Source of the DNA: Deltaproteobacteria bacterium
GTDB lineage: Bacteria > Desulfobacterota > Binatia > UBA9968
Direction: 5' to 3'
Assembly: GCA_020027655.1 (NCBI GenBank)
Contig: JAHKKJ010000266.1
Location: forward strand, 1-5,821
DNA: 5,821 bases
Shown: positions 1 through 5,821 of the stretch, in pieces
Position numbering within the stretch: the stretch's first letter is position 1
How the letters are laid out: every line of letters starts with the position of its first letter
The notes under the pieces: generated by a model
Seen by the model: only the letters and a program-made list of their open reading frames with translations
What the model was told of the DNA's origin: nothing
Databases searched by the model: none
Translations under genes and position numbers: made by a program

Positions 1-413
1 TAGCCGGCGTCTTGAAGAATGCTCTTGCTGATGGGGGCGGTGGCCATGGCATCGACGACGCCGGAGAGGGCAAGCTTGGCCGCTACGACGATGTAGCGGT
101 AGGCCGCATGGCCCGCCGCCTTGGTCGGACGGCCCGGACGTGATTCTCTCGTGGCAAGAGAAGAAAGCGAGCAAACAACCCCGGCGTAATGGCTTTCTAG
201 CAGCGGCAGCAGCGCTTGCCCCGGTCGCCAACAGACGAGTTTGGAAGAATTAGTTTTGCCTTTCCACGCGCGCCTCAAAACCTCCCAGTCACCTAGAATA
301 AGCGGACTGCAAACTCTTTTGAGGCGCGGATCGGCTAGCGCCTTGCGGATCACCTCAGGCCCAATACCCGCCGGGTCGCCCATAGTGACAGCGACAATAG
401 GTTTGCGTGCCAT
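1..413 (-). CDS. pdxA: 4-hydroxythreonine-4-phosphate dehydrogenase PdxA, N-terminal part (cut by window edge)
   Basis: PdxA oxidises 4-phosphooxy-L-threonine with NAD(P)+. The product decarboxylates and is condensed by PdxJ with deoxyxylulose 5-phosphate to give pyridoxine 5'-phosphate (DXP-dependent vitamin B6 pathway, cytosolic). I translated the minus strand from the ATG at 413: 137 complete codons without a stop run off the left edge, which is under half of the usual 320-340 residues. The family N-terminal signature MGDPAGIGPE lies at residues 11-20, after a short beta strand (PIVAVT). A second family segment, ATAPISKSILQDAG at 124-137, corresponds to the conserved region just before the metal-binding GHTE motif, which would fall outside the window. 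The ATG at 413 is the only start codon before the upstream in-frame stop at 468-470. The ribosome site is weak (GGAAA about 4 bases upstream). It lies 62 bases downstream of surA, a neighbour pair also found in E. coli, so it is probably co-transcribed. The family call is secure; the PdxA2-type subfamily, which acts on related substrates, cannot be excluded from this half. Confidence 0.93.
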   Translation of the reverse strand, partial: MARKPIVAVTMGDPAGIGPEVIRKALADPRLKRVCSPLILGDWEVLRRAWKGKTNSSKLVCWRPGQALLPLLESHYAGVVCSLSSLATRESRPGRPTKAAGHAAYRYIVVAAKLALSGVVDAMATAPISKSILQDAG

Positions 414-475
414 TGATTTCCGAGAAAACGAGAAAAACCGATCGGCTGACTCCCTGCTTCGACTGTATCAGGGAT
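414..475 (-). other. surA-pdxA intergenic gap with a weak hairpin; no clear terminator or promoter
   Basis: In the direction of transcription the gap holds TCCCTG (469-474) pairing with CAGGGA (451-456) around a 12-base loop, followed 12 bases later by a T5 run at 433-437. The stem is short, the loop is large, and the U-tract is not adjacent, so this is a poor intrinsic terminator. No -35/-10 pair of usable spacing was found. Read-through from surA into pdxA is therefore the likelier case. Confidence 0.3.
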
Positions 476-496
476 TCAACGTTTGAAGGGATTCAA
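470..496. repeat. 10-base direct repeat spanning the surA stop codon
   Basis: AGGGATTCAA occurs exactly at 470-479 and again at 487-496, a 17-base period. The downstream copy covers the last surA codons and the upstream copy covers the stop and the gap. Between them TTCAA-CGT-TTGAA (475-487) forms a small dyad. Neither looks like a known operator, and a repeat this short may be chance or a relic of slippage. Confidence 0.3.
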
Positions 497-1774
497 TGCG
501 TCAAAGAATCCCCCGGATTGACCCGAGGAAGATCCCCCTCCGCTCGATTTGTCGGCCGGAGTCGAAAGGACATCAGGGACATCGTCTACGGTATCGGTGG
601 CGAAAAGCGGAACGCCAAATACATTGACAATGCTCTTACCAGCCATTGGACTTTTCGGATCGTCGTCTTCCACGGGAACTTGCTTAACAATATAAGAGAA
701 AGGATTCAGATAGCTGAGAAAAGTTCGCTCTGCTTGCTTTTTAGACCGGGTGGATTTGGCCATCAAGGAATCGACCGTGCTCTCTTTGGAATCCTCAGGC
801 TTGTACACCACCCCGGCAATCTTCACATCGACCCGATGTTTTCTTCTCAGATCGGTTTTGAGCCACTTGACGAATCTGTCTTCCAGAGCCTTCGACTGAA
901 GCTCTTCTTTGATTTTGGGCGCCACTGTTGCCAGCGGCAAAACGGCGCCAGTCTCCCGCGCCTCTAACTTGACAATGTGAACTCCCATCGTGGTTCGAAA
1001 TGGCTGGCTTACCTGGCCCACGGACAGCTTTTCAAAAGCGACCTGCTCGATACCGCTGATCAGCGTGCCGCGGTTGACCCAACCGATATCGCCACCATCC
1101 GCCTGCCCCGCTCCCTCGGAGTATTCCCGCGCCAGCTCCGCGAAATCCGCTCCGGCAACGATACGCTTGTATAAATCCATGGCCTTCTCGGTGACAGCTT
1201 GCACCTCATCGGGGGTCGCCGTTTTGGGGAGCGCAAGCAGGATATGACGCAGGCGCACGCGATCCTCAGAGCGAAATTTGTTGGCATTGAGCTTGTAGTA
1301 ACGCTCGACGTCGTCGTTGGTAATGTTGACTTTATTCCTTACCTGGCGATTAAGGATCTCACTCTTTTCCAGCTCACTCTTGACCGACGCCCGGTAACTT
1401 TCAAGTGTCTGCCCCTCGCGGCTTAACGCGGTCTTGAGGTCGTCATCGCTCAAGCGATTTCGCTTCTTAATTTCATCGATGTATTGAGTGACATCCTGGT
1501 CGGTGATTTTGATACCCGACTCCCGCGCTTCCGCTTCCAGGAGTTTTTCCGTGATGAATTGCTCCAAGACTTCCCGGTCGCTGTCATTAATTTTTTTCAA
1601 ATCCCCCGAGGGAAATTCCCGACCCATCTTGGCCTTCGCGTAGCTCCCTAGGTTTGAGAGCGTGTAAGGCTCCCCATCGATCACCACGATAAGTTGCTCA
1701 ATAACTTTGGCCGAGGCCATTTGGTCGAGGAGAAGTAGGAAGGAGAATAACAGGAAACCCGTTTTGAATAGCAT
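476..1774 (-). CDS. surA: SurA-like periplasmic peptidyl-prolyl cis-trans isomerase/chaperone, single parvulin domain with long C-terminal tail
   Basis: This 432-residue protein is predicted to be a periplasmic folding factor that binds unfolded outer-membrane proteins and isomerises prolyl bonds. Residues 1-22 look like a Sec signal peptide: Lys4, a hydrophobic core at about 6-16, and an ASA cleavage motif at 20-22. Residues 23 to about 160 form the helical SurA N-terminal chaperone domain. A parvulin (rotamase) domain spans about 173-273, with RHILL (176-180, His177), GGDIGW (227-232), VGQVSQPF (252-259) and GVHIVKL (264-270, His266). Residues 280-319 resemble the C-terminal helix that packs on the N domain. 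E. coli SurA has two parvulin domains; this protein has one. The remaining 320-432 is an unusual tail with an acidic patch (EDDD, 369-372), a Gly/Ser linker (410-422) and LNPF at both 356-359 and 427-430. The ATG at 1774 has no in-frame alternative upstream before a stop, and no good Shine-Dalgarno. It begins 4 bases after the stop of the small ORF at 1779-1919, which suggests coupled re-initiation. The symbol denotes the family; orthology to E. coli surA is not proven. Confidence 0.88.
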   Translation of the reverse strand: MLFKTGFLLFSFLLLLDQMASAKVIEQLIVVIDGEPYTLSNLGSYAKAKMGREFPSGDLKKINDSDREVLEQFITEKLLEAEARESGIKITDQDVTQYIDEIKKRNRLSDDDLKTALSREGQTLESYRASVKSELEKSEILNRQVRNKVNITNDDVERYYKLNANKFRSEDRVRLRHILLALPKTATPDEVQAVTEKAMDLYKRIVAGADFAELAREYSEGAGQADGGDIGWVNRGTLISGIEQVAFEKLSVGQVSQPFRTTMGVHIVKLEARETGAVLPLATVAPKIKEELQSKALEDRFVKWLKTDLRRKHRVDVKIAGVVYKPEDSKESTVDSLMAKSTRSKKQAERTFLSYLNPFSYIVKQVPVEDDDPKSPMAGKSIVNVFGVPLFATDTVDDVPDVLSTPADKSSGGGSSSGQSGGFFDALNPFKR

Positions 1775-1778
1775 AAAA

Positions 1779-1919
1779 TTACAGACTTGCCATAATCACA
1801 ATTATTGTAACAGCTACCATAGTTAATTTGCAAAACCAAACGACGGACTCGACCAGGAGTTTCATCATCCTAATGCCGGCCGGTGGAGATATCTTCCCGG
1901 AGCCAGGCCTTTCATCCAT
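1779..1919 (-). CDS. Predicted 46-residue single-pass membrane microprotein between mfd and surA
   Basis: I do not recognise this protein. The ORF runs from an ATG at 1919 to a TAA at 1779-1781. Its first 8 bases overlap the end of mfd in another frame (ATGGATGA), and its stop is only 4 bases (TTTT) before the surA ATG. GGAG at 1927-1930 sits 7 bases upstream of the ATG, which is ideal spacing and the best ribosome site seen in the window. The N-terminal part (1-20) is polar with a net positive charge (R4, K9, R17, K20 against D2, E3) and carries a Gly/Pro-rich stretch (RPGSGKISPPAG, 4-15). Residues 21-46 are strongly hydrophobic, with 32-46 free of charge, and E24 and K31 lie within the first half. 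The positive-inside rule would put the N terminus in the cytoplasm. A shorter version could start at M18 or M19 (1868 or 1865), but both have poor ribosome-site spacing. It could be a real small membrane protein or a leader whose translation only serves to start surA. Chance is possible at this length. No homologue was checked. Confidence 0.5.
   Translation of the reverse strand: MDERPGSGKISPPAGIRMMKLLVESVVWFCKLTMVAVTIIVIMASL
1804..1833 (-). promoter_or_regulatory. Possible sigma-70 promoter with extended -10 for surA-pdxA
   Basis: On the minus strand, TTGCAA (1828-1833; 4 of 6 matches to TTGACA) is followed after an 18-base spacer by TACAAT (1804-1809; 5 of 6 matches to TATAAT). A TG at 1811-1812, one base upstream of the -10, makes an extended -10 element. 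Transcription would start near 1797, about 23 bases before the surA ATG. The surrounding 60 bases are clearly more AT-rich than the neighbouring genes. The promoter would lie inside the 46-codon ORF, so its transcript would not carry a complete copy of that ORF. AT-rich membrane-segment codons could produce such a match by chance. Confidence 0.35.
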
Positions 1920-4900
1920 GCAACGTCTCCAGGAGCAAGCTTTGCTGCGGCAGGTCGTCGCGAATCAAGTGCAGCATTTCCGTGACTTCGCCAAACAGCG
2001 CTTCCCACTCCTGACTTTGCGGTGTAAAGGAAAGGCGGCCATCCGGCGCCAAACGGAATTTATTCTTTTGCTTTTTTATGAGCTCGAGCAGTTTCTCAAC
2101 TTTTACCGGCGACTCCGGATGGAATAGTAGGAAGACCTGACCATTGGATACGCTGATCTGTTGCACGAGAAACTCTTTGAGCACACGCCGGAGATCCATG
2201 ACCCTAAATAGATTTTCGACTATCGGCGTGGTCGGCCCGAAACGATCGCGAATCTCCTCTTTCAGCTCGGCAAGTTCTAATGCATTACCCACGCTCGCGA
2301 GCCGTTTGTAAAAGAGCAAACGCTGGTTGGCGTCCGGGATATAGCTTTCCGGAAAATAGGCGGGAATTTCCAGACGGATCTCGGGCTCCACCTCCGGCGC
2401 CACGACTTCGCCTTTAAGCTCGTTGACGGCTTTTTGCATCATTTCCGTATAGAGCTCGAAGCCCACGGCGGTAATTTGACCCGACTGCTGCTGACCCAAA
2501 AGATTGCCCGCGCCGCGAATCTCGAGATCGTGCAGTGCGAGTTTGAAGCCGCCGCCGAGCCCATCGAGTTCCTGCAGCGCCCGCAGCCTCCGCTCGGCAT
2601 CCGGTGTGATTACTTTTTCACCGGGGATCAATAAATAGGCATAGGCATGCCGATGGGAGCGACCGACACGTCCCCGCAGCTGGTAGAGTTGCGCAAGACC
2701 GAACTGATCTGCTCGGTTGATGATGATGGTATTGGCGTTGGGGAAATCGAGCCCCGATTCAATGATCGCCGAGCAAACCAAAACCTGGGTTTTATTTTCC
2801 AGAAAATCGAGCATGACTTTTTCTAGTTCCTTGGGACGCATCTGGCCATGCGCCACCGCCAACTTTGCCTCGGGAAGCAAATCCGCCAGCTTGAGCGCCA
2901 ACCGATCGATGGTCTCGACTCGGTTATGGAGAAAAAATACCTGGCCGCCCCGCTGGAGCTCACGAAGAATCGCATCGCGGATGACCTGTTCATCATAGCG
3001 CGTCACGTAAGTTTGGATCGCCAGCCGATCCGCCGGCGGGGTTTCGATAATGCTCAAGTCACGAATGCCGACCAGCGACATATGCAAGGTGCGCGGGATC
3101 GGCGTCGCCGTCAGACTGACGACATCGACGAGCTGGCGCAGCTTTTTTAGTCGCTCCTTGTGGACGACACCGAAGCGATGCTCTTCATCAATAATCACCA
3201 GGCCCAAATCCTTAAACTCGACATCCTTCTGGAGCAGCCGGTGGGTTCCAATCAAGACGTCGACGCTGCCCCTGCCAGTCTGTTGGAGGACTTGCGTGAT
3301 TTCCTTCGAGGTTAAAAAGCGGCTGACCATTTCAATACGTACCGGGTGATTGCGAAACCGATGGCGAAAAGTCTGGAGATGTTGTTGCGCCAGAATCGTC
3401 GTTGGCGCCAACACGGCAACTTGCTTACCGCCTTCGACGGCGAGAAAAGCGGCTCGCATCGCCACTTCGGTCTTGCCATAACCGACATCGCCGCAGATCA
3501 AGCGATCCGTCGGCTTTCGACTTTGCATGCCGGCCAAGGTCTCATCGATGGCACGTTGCTGATCGGGAGTTTCTTCGTATTCGAAAGCCGCTTCGAATTC
3601 TCGGTATAATGTATCGGGCGCCGCAAAGGCATTTCCCTGGCGGGCTTCCCGAATCGCATAGAGCTGTATCAGTTCTTCGGCCATGGCAAAAATCGACTTC
3701 CGCGCCTTGGCCTTGACTTTTTCCCAAGCGGTACCGCCTAAACGATCCAGGGAAGGCTGTGCCCCGTCGCCGCCGATGTACTTCTGCACCATGTTAATGC
3801 GATCCACCGGCAAATAAAGGCGATCGCCGGCTTCGTATTCCAGGTGGAGAAACTCGCCTTCGACACCGGCGACTCTGAGAAATTTAAGGCCGCGATAGAT
3901 GCCGATGCCGTGATCCAAGTGCACCACATAGTCGTCCTGCTTGAGCTCACTCAGACTGGTCAAGAAGTGGCTCGGATGGCTCTTCGTGCTGACGGTCGGT
4001 TGTCGTTTCCGGGTGCCGAAGATTTCATCGAAAGTCACCACCACCAGATGAGCTTCAGGCAGGCGAAACCCTTGGTTCAGATGGCCACCTACGATGGCAC
4101 GGGGAAGGTCCCCTCGGGTGAACAGTGTGGGCGCGGCTTCCTCGACCACGGGCACATCCAGGTCGTAACTCGCCAGCAGCTCCCGCAACCGCATGGCGTC
4201 GCCCTTCGTCGGTGCCACGAAGAGCACCTTTTCGCTCTGCCAACCTTTAAGCCGTTCGACCAGCGGCGCCAACGAGGCGTCTGTGCCGCGCGGCGCGGTC
4301 TCGTGGCGGATGTCGCTGGTCAGAAATGACTCCACTGTAAGCGTGGACTCCTGGGCTTTCTCTGACGTCGCCATAATCGTGAGCGACTCGCCCCGCACTT
4401 GGGTCCACGGTTGCAATGCGGCGTGCCATTCATGCTCATTGAAATAAAGGGTCGCCACCGGCGGCACTAGATGGAGTTCCTCGGTGGCCTTCTCGTAACG
4501 CTCCCAGGCCAGCTGGCCGAATTTTTCCGCCTCCGCCTCCACCCGGTCTCCACCGTCGAGCCAAATCAATGTTTCAGGAGAAAGGTATGAGAAAATCGAG
4601 ACCAGCTCAGGATAAAAGTAAGGAACCAAAGATTCGATTCCGGGAAAGGGTATGCCTTCCCGCAAAGATTCAAGCAGGCTGTGCTTCTCCCGCCGATCGA
4701 TCTCTAACTCCCCAGCCCGTTGATCGAGCTTGCGTACAACGCTTCCTAAATCGGAGCGCTTTAGCGAGAACTCTTTCATCGGCAACAAAAACATTTCTTC
4801 CTGGAGCCGTTCGGAACGCTGATTGGCCGGGCTGAATTCCCGGATCGATTCCAATCGGTCGCTATCGAACTCCAGCCGCAGCGGCCGCGCATATCCAGGG

Positions 4901-5460
4901 GAGAAGATATCAACAATGCCGCCGCGGACGCTAAAGTCGCCTCGCTCTTCTACTAACGGGACATTCTGGAAACCCCATTGCACCAAATGTTGCAGCAGAC
5001 TGTCACGCCCCAGCTCTTGCCCAGCGACGAGGTAAAGATAGGACCGCTTGAAGTGTTCTTTGGGAATGACTTTCTGCAGCAAGGCGGCAGGAGTCGCTAT
5101 GAGTATAGGTGCGTGCTCCTCCACGAGTTTGTAGAGTCCTTCGAGACGGGCCGCTACATTGTCCGGATGGGGCGATAGTTTCTCGAAAGGGAGGACTTCC
5201 CACGATGGAAAAAGATGGAGTCGCTTGCGAAACGGCGGCAGGGAGCGTTCTTCACCCAGGAAAAATCCCAGATCGTCGTAGAGACTTTCAGCGTCGCTCG
5301 TGGTCGGTGCGATGATTAGCATCGGCCGGCGACTTTTCTCAGCGACTAAGGAGAGAACATACGCCTTCGCGCCTCCCTGAATCCCCTGAACCCGTTTTGC
5401 TCCGGGCCAAGTGCCCTGGAGAAAGTGTTCGAGTTTGGCTCCAAGATCAAAATCGTTCAT
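1912..5460 (-). CDS. mfd: Transcription-repair coupling factor Mfd
   Basis: Mfd is an ATP-dependent DNA translocase that displaces RNA polymerase stalled at DNA damage and recruits UvrA for nucleotide excision repair. At 1182 residues it is close to E. coli Mfd (about 1150) and appears complete. The N-terminal UvrB-like module (about 1-330) has the family segments FPSWEVLPFEKLSPH (84-98) and VRGGIVDIFSPG (168-179). Its nucleotide-loop position reads QGGAKAY (28-34) instead of GxGKT, the degenerate form usual in Mfd. The RNA polymerase interaction domain follows at about 490-560 (YVVHLDHGIGIYRGL, 501-515). The helicase motor contains Walker A GDVGYGKT (647-654), DEEH (748-751), TATPIPRT (774-781), SAIIESGLDFPNANT (887-901) and QLRGRVGRS (917-925). 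The TRG region is at about 966-1003 (LEIRGAGNLLGQQQSG) and the C-terminal autoinhibitory TRCF domain at about 1020-1120. All catalytic motifs look intact. The start ATG at 5460 overlaps the upstream stop as ATGA and has no Shine-Dalgarno sequence, so translation is probably coupled to the DUF309 gene. Confidence 0.98.
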   Translation of the reverse strand: MNDFDLGAKLEHFLQGTWPGAKRVQGIQGGAKAYVLSLVAEKSRRPMLIIAPTTSDAESLYDDLGFFLGEERSLPPFRKRLHLFPSWEVLPFEKLSPHPDNVAARLEGLYKLVEEHAPILIATPAALLQKVIPKEHFKRSYLYLVAGQELGRDSLLQHLVQWGFQNVPLVEERGDFSVRGGIVDIFSPGYARPLRLEFDSDRLESIREFSPANQRSERLQEEMFLLPMKEFSLKRSDLGSVVRKLDQRAGELEIDRREKHSLLESLREGIPFPGIESLVPYFYPELVSIFSYLSPETLIWLDGGDRVEAEAEKFGQLAWERYEKATEELHLVPPVATLYFNEHEWHAALQPWTQVRGESLTIMATSEKAQESTLTVESFLTSDIRHETAPRGTDASLAPLVERLKGWQSEKVLFVAPTKGDAMRLRELLASYDLDVPVVEEAAPTLFTRGDLPRAIVGGHLNQGFRLPEAHLVVVTFDEIFGTRKRQPTVSTKSHPSHFLTSLSELKQDDYVVHLDHGIGIYRGLKFLRVAGVEGEFLHLEYEAGDRLYLPVDRINMVQKYIGGDGAQPSLDRLGGTAWEKVKAKARKSIFAMAEELIQLYAIREARQGNAFAAPDTLYREFEAAFEYEETPDQQRAIDETLAGMQSRKPTDRLICGDVGYGKTEVAMRAAFLAVEGGKQVAVLAPTTILAQQHLQTFRHRFRNHPVRIEMVSRFLTSKEITQVLQQTGRGSVDVLIGTHRLLQKDVEFKDLGLVIIDEEHRFGVVHKERLKKLRQLVDVVSLTATPIPRTLHMSLVGIRDLSIIETPPADRLAIQTYVTRYDEQVIRDAILRELQRGGQVFFLHNRVETIDRLALKLADLLPEAKLAVAHGQMRPKELEKVMLDFLENKTQVLVCSAIIESGLDFPNANTIIINRADQFGLAQLYQLRGRVGRSHRHAYAYLLIPGEKVITPDAERRLRALQELDGLGGGFKLALHDLEIRGAGNLLGQQQSGQITAVGFELYTEMMQKAVNELKGEVVAPEVEPEIRLEIPAYFPESYIPDANQRLLFYKRLASVGNALELAELKEEIRDRFGPTTPIVENLFRVMDLRRVLKEFLVQQISVSNGQVFLLFHPESPVKVEKLLELIKKQKNKFRLAPDGRLSFTPQSQEWEALFGEVTEMLHLIRDDLPQQSLLLETLHG
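1927..1930 (-). promoter_or_regulatory. Shine-Dalgarno site for the 46-codon ORF, inside the 3' end of mfd
   Basis: The minus strand reads CCTGGAGACGTTGCATG here, putting GGAG 7 bases before the ATG at 1919. It decides the start of the small ORF, since the alternative ATGs at 1868 and 1865 have only an AGG or AGGA placed too close to them. The same bases encode the Leu-Glu-Thr near the Mfd C terminus, so the match may be partly fortuitous. Confidence 0.45.
5457..5460 (-). promoter_or_regulatory. ATGA stop/start overlap coupling the DUF309 gene to mfd
   Basis: The minus strand reads TTTTTTACATGAACGAT: the TGA that ends the DUF309 gene overlaps the ATG of mfd. The 20 bases before this ATG are T-rich (GTTTAGTTTTTTTAC) and contain no purine-rich ribosome site. 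This arrangement usually means that ribosomes ending the first gene re-initiate on the second. Confidence 0.7.
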
Positions 5461-5819
5461 GTAAAAAAACTAAACCCTTGCAAGCGAATCTTGGGAATGG
5501 ATGAGAGCGGCTTACCGGTTGCGTCTGCCTGTTTGGCCCACGCCTCCATCGATTCGCTAAGATCCTTGACGCGGATCTCGAGATGAGACGATTGATAGTT
5601 TTCGAAGCGAATCAGCGCCTGGTAGATCATCCGCACCGGCCCTTTGATCTCTCCGAAATCGGTGTAGAGCCTGAAGGCGACCGCTAGTTCGATCAATCCC
5701 TCGAGAAAAGCCTTATTGGCATCTTCGGTTTCCTGATAGAATTGTTCCAAAGTCTCATGGGACTCAAAAAATCGGCCCTCATTAAACAGACGTATGCCCT
5801 CCCGCAAACGAGCATCCAT
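5457..5819 (-). CDS. DUF309 family protein
   Basis: This is a 120-residue, mostly helical, soluble protein with no signal peptide. It matches the DUF309 pattern from memory of the family: FNEGRFFESHETLE at 12-25 (with the conserved His21 and Glu22 after the Gly-Arg-Phe-Phe-Glu run), then a second helix FLEGLIELAVAF at 38-49. The biochemical role of DUF309 is not established, and the conserved His/Glu residues only hint at metal or ligand binding. The ATG at 5819 is 2 bases from the window edge, so the ribosome site and any longer upstream start cannot be seen, although the motif position fits a start here. The stop TGA shares ATGA with the mfd start, which marks the two as one translationally coupled unit. 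The last ten residues (IRLQGFSFFT) are hydrophobic and diverge from what I recall of the family. Confidence 0.8.
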   Translation of the reverse strand: MDARLREGIRLFNEGRFFESHETLEQFYQETEDANKAFLEGLIELAVAFRLYTDFGEIKGPVRMIYQALIRFENYQSSHLEIRVKDLSESMEAWAKQADATGKPLSSIPKIRLQGFSFFT

Positions 5820-5821
5820 AA

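Noticed and set aside
1..413. pdxA as a pseudogene because it has no visible stop
   Set aside because: The frame is open to the window edge with the family motifs in order, so truncation is caused by the window.
433..474. Intrinsic terminator between surA and pdxA
   Set aside because: The stem is 6 pairs with a 12-base loop and the T run lies 12 bases away, so it does not form a standard terminator.
407..967. A 186-codon open frame on the plus strand
   Set aside because: It lies antisense to surA, has no family motif or ribosome site, and is rich in Arg, Gly and Phe as expected for the reverse complement of a real gene.
1775..1919. The small ORF as a frameshifted N-terminal extension of the SurA-like protein
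   Set aside because: The SurA-like protein already has a complete signal peptide with a cleavage motif from its own ATG, and the stop codons between the frames need no correction to explain either product.
3844..4329. A 161-codon open frame on the plus strand inside mfd
   Set aside because: It is antisense to a fully conserved Mfd reading frame and shows no recognisable domain; long shadow frames are expected at this GC content.
5362..5390. Broken ATP-binding loop in the N-terminal module of Mfd
   Set aside because: QGGAKAY in place of a Walker A motif is the normal state of the Mfd UvrB-like domain; the working motif is intact at residues 647-654.

Overview
The window is one tightly packed stretch of minus-strand genes, read from right to left: a DUF309 protein (5457-5819), mfd (1912-5460), a previously uncalled 46-codon ORF (1779-1919), a SurA-like periplasmic peptidyl-prolyl isomerase (476-1774), and the 5' part of pdxA (413 down to the left edge, cut by the window). 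No convincing plus-strand gene was found. There is no RNA gene, mobile element or CRISPR array, and no gene-free stretch longer than 62 bases.

The genome looks like that of a Gram-negative bacterium. The SurA-like protein has an export signal and belongs to a family that chaperones outer-membrane proteins in the periplasm. GC content is moderately high by eye. The surA-pdxA adjacency is also known from Enterobacteria, and mfd beside surA/pdxA recalls Deltaproteobacteria-like lineages (Desulfobacterota, Binatota and relatives). That placement comes from memory of gene order and is an inference; it was not tested by phylogeny.

The junctions suggest a polycistronic operon with translational coupling. 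DUF309 and mfd share an ATGA overlap. The 46-codon ORF starts inside the last codons of mfd (8-base overlap) behind a well-placed GGAG, and it stops 4 bases before the surA ATG. The surA to pdxA gap is 62 bases. The products have unrelated roles: transcription-coupled DNA repair (Mfd), envelope protein folding (SurA-like) and pyridoxal phosphate synthesis (PdxA). Shared transcription is therefore better supported than shared function.

The most interesting item is the 46-codon ORF. It predicts a single-pass membrane microprotein that exactly fills what would otherwise be an unexplained 137-base gap between mfd and surA. It also overlaps a plausible extended -10 promoter for surA-pdxA. The other unusual item is the SurA-like protein, which has one parvulin domain instead of E. 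coli's two and a C-terminal tail of about 110 residues ending in a Gly/Ser linker and a repeated LNPF motif. The remaining content looks like ordinary housekeeping genes.
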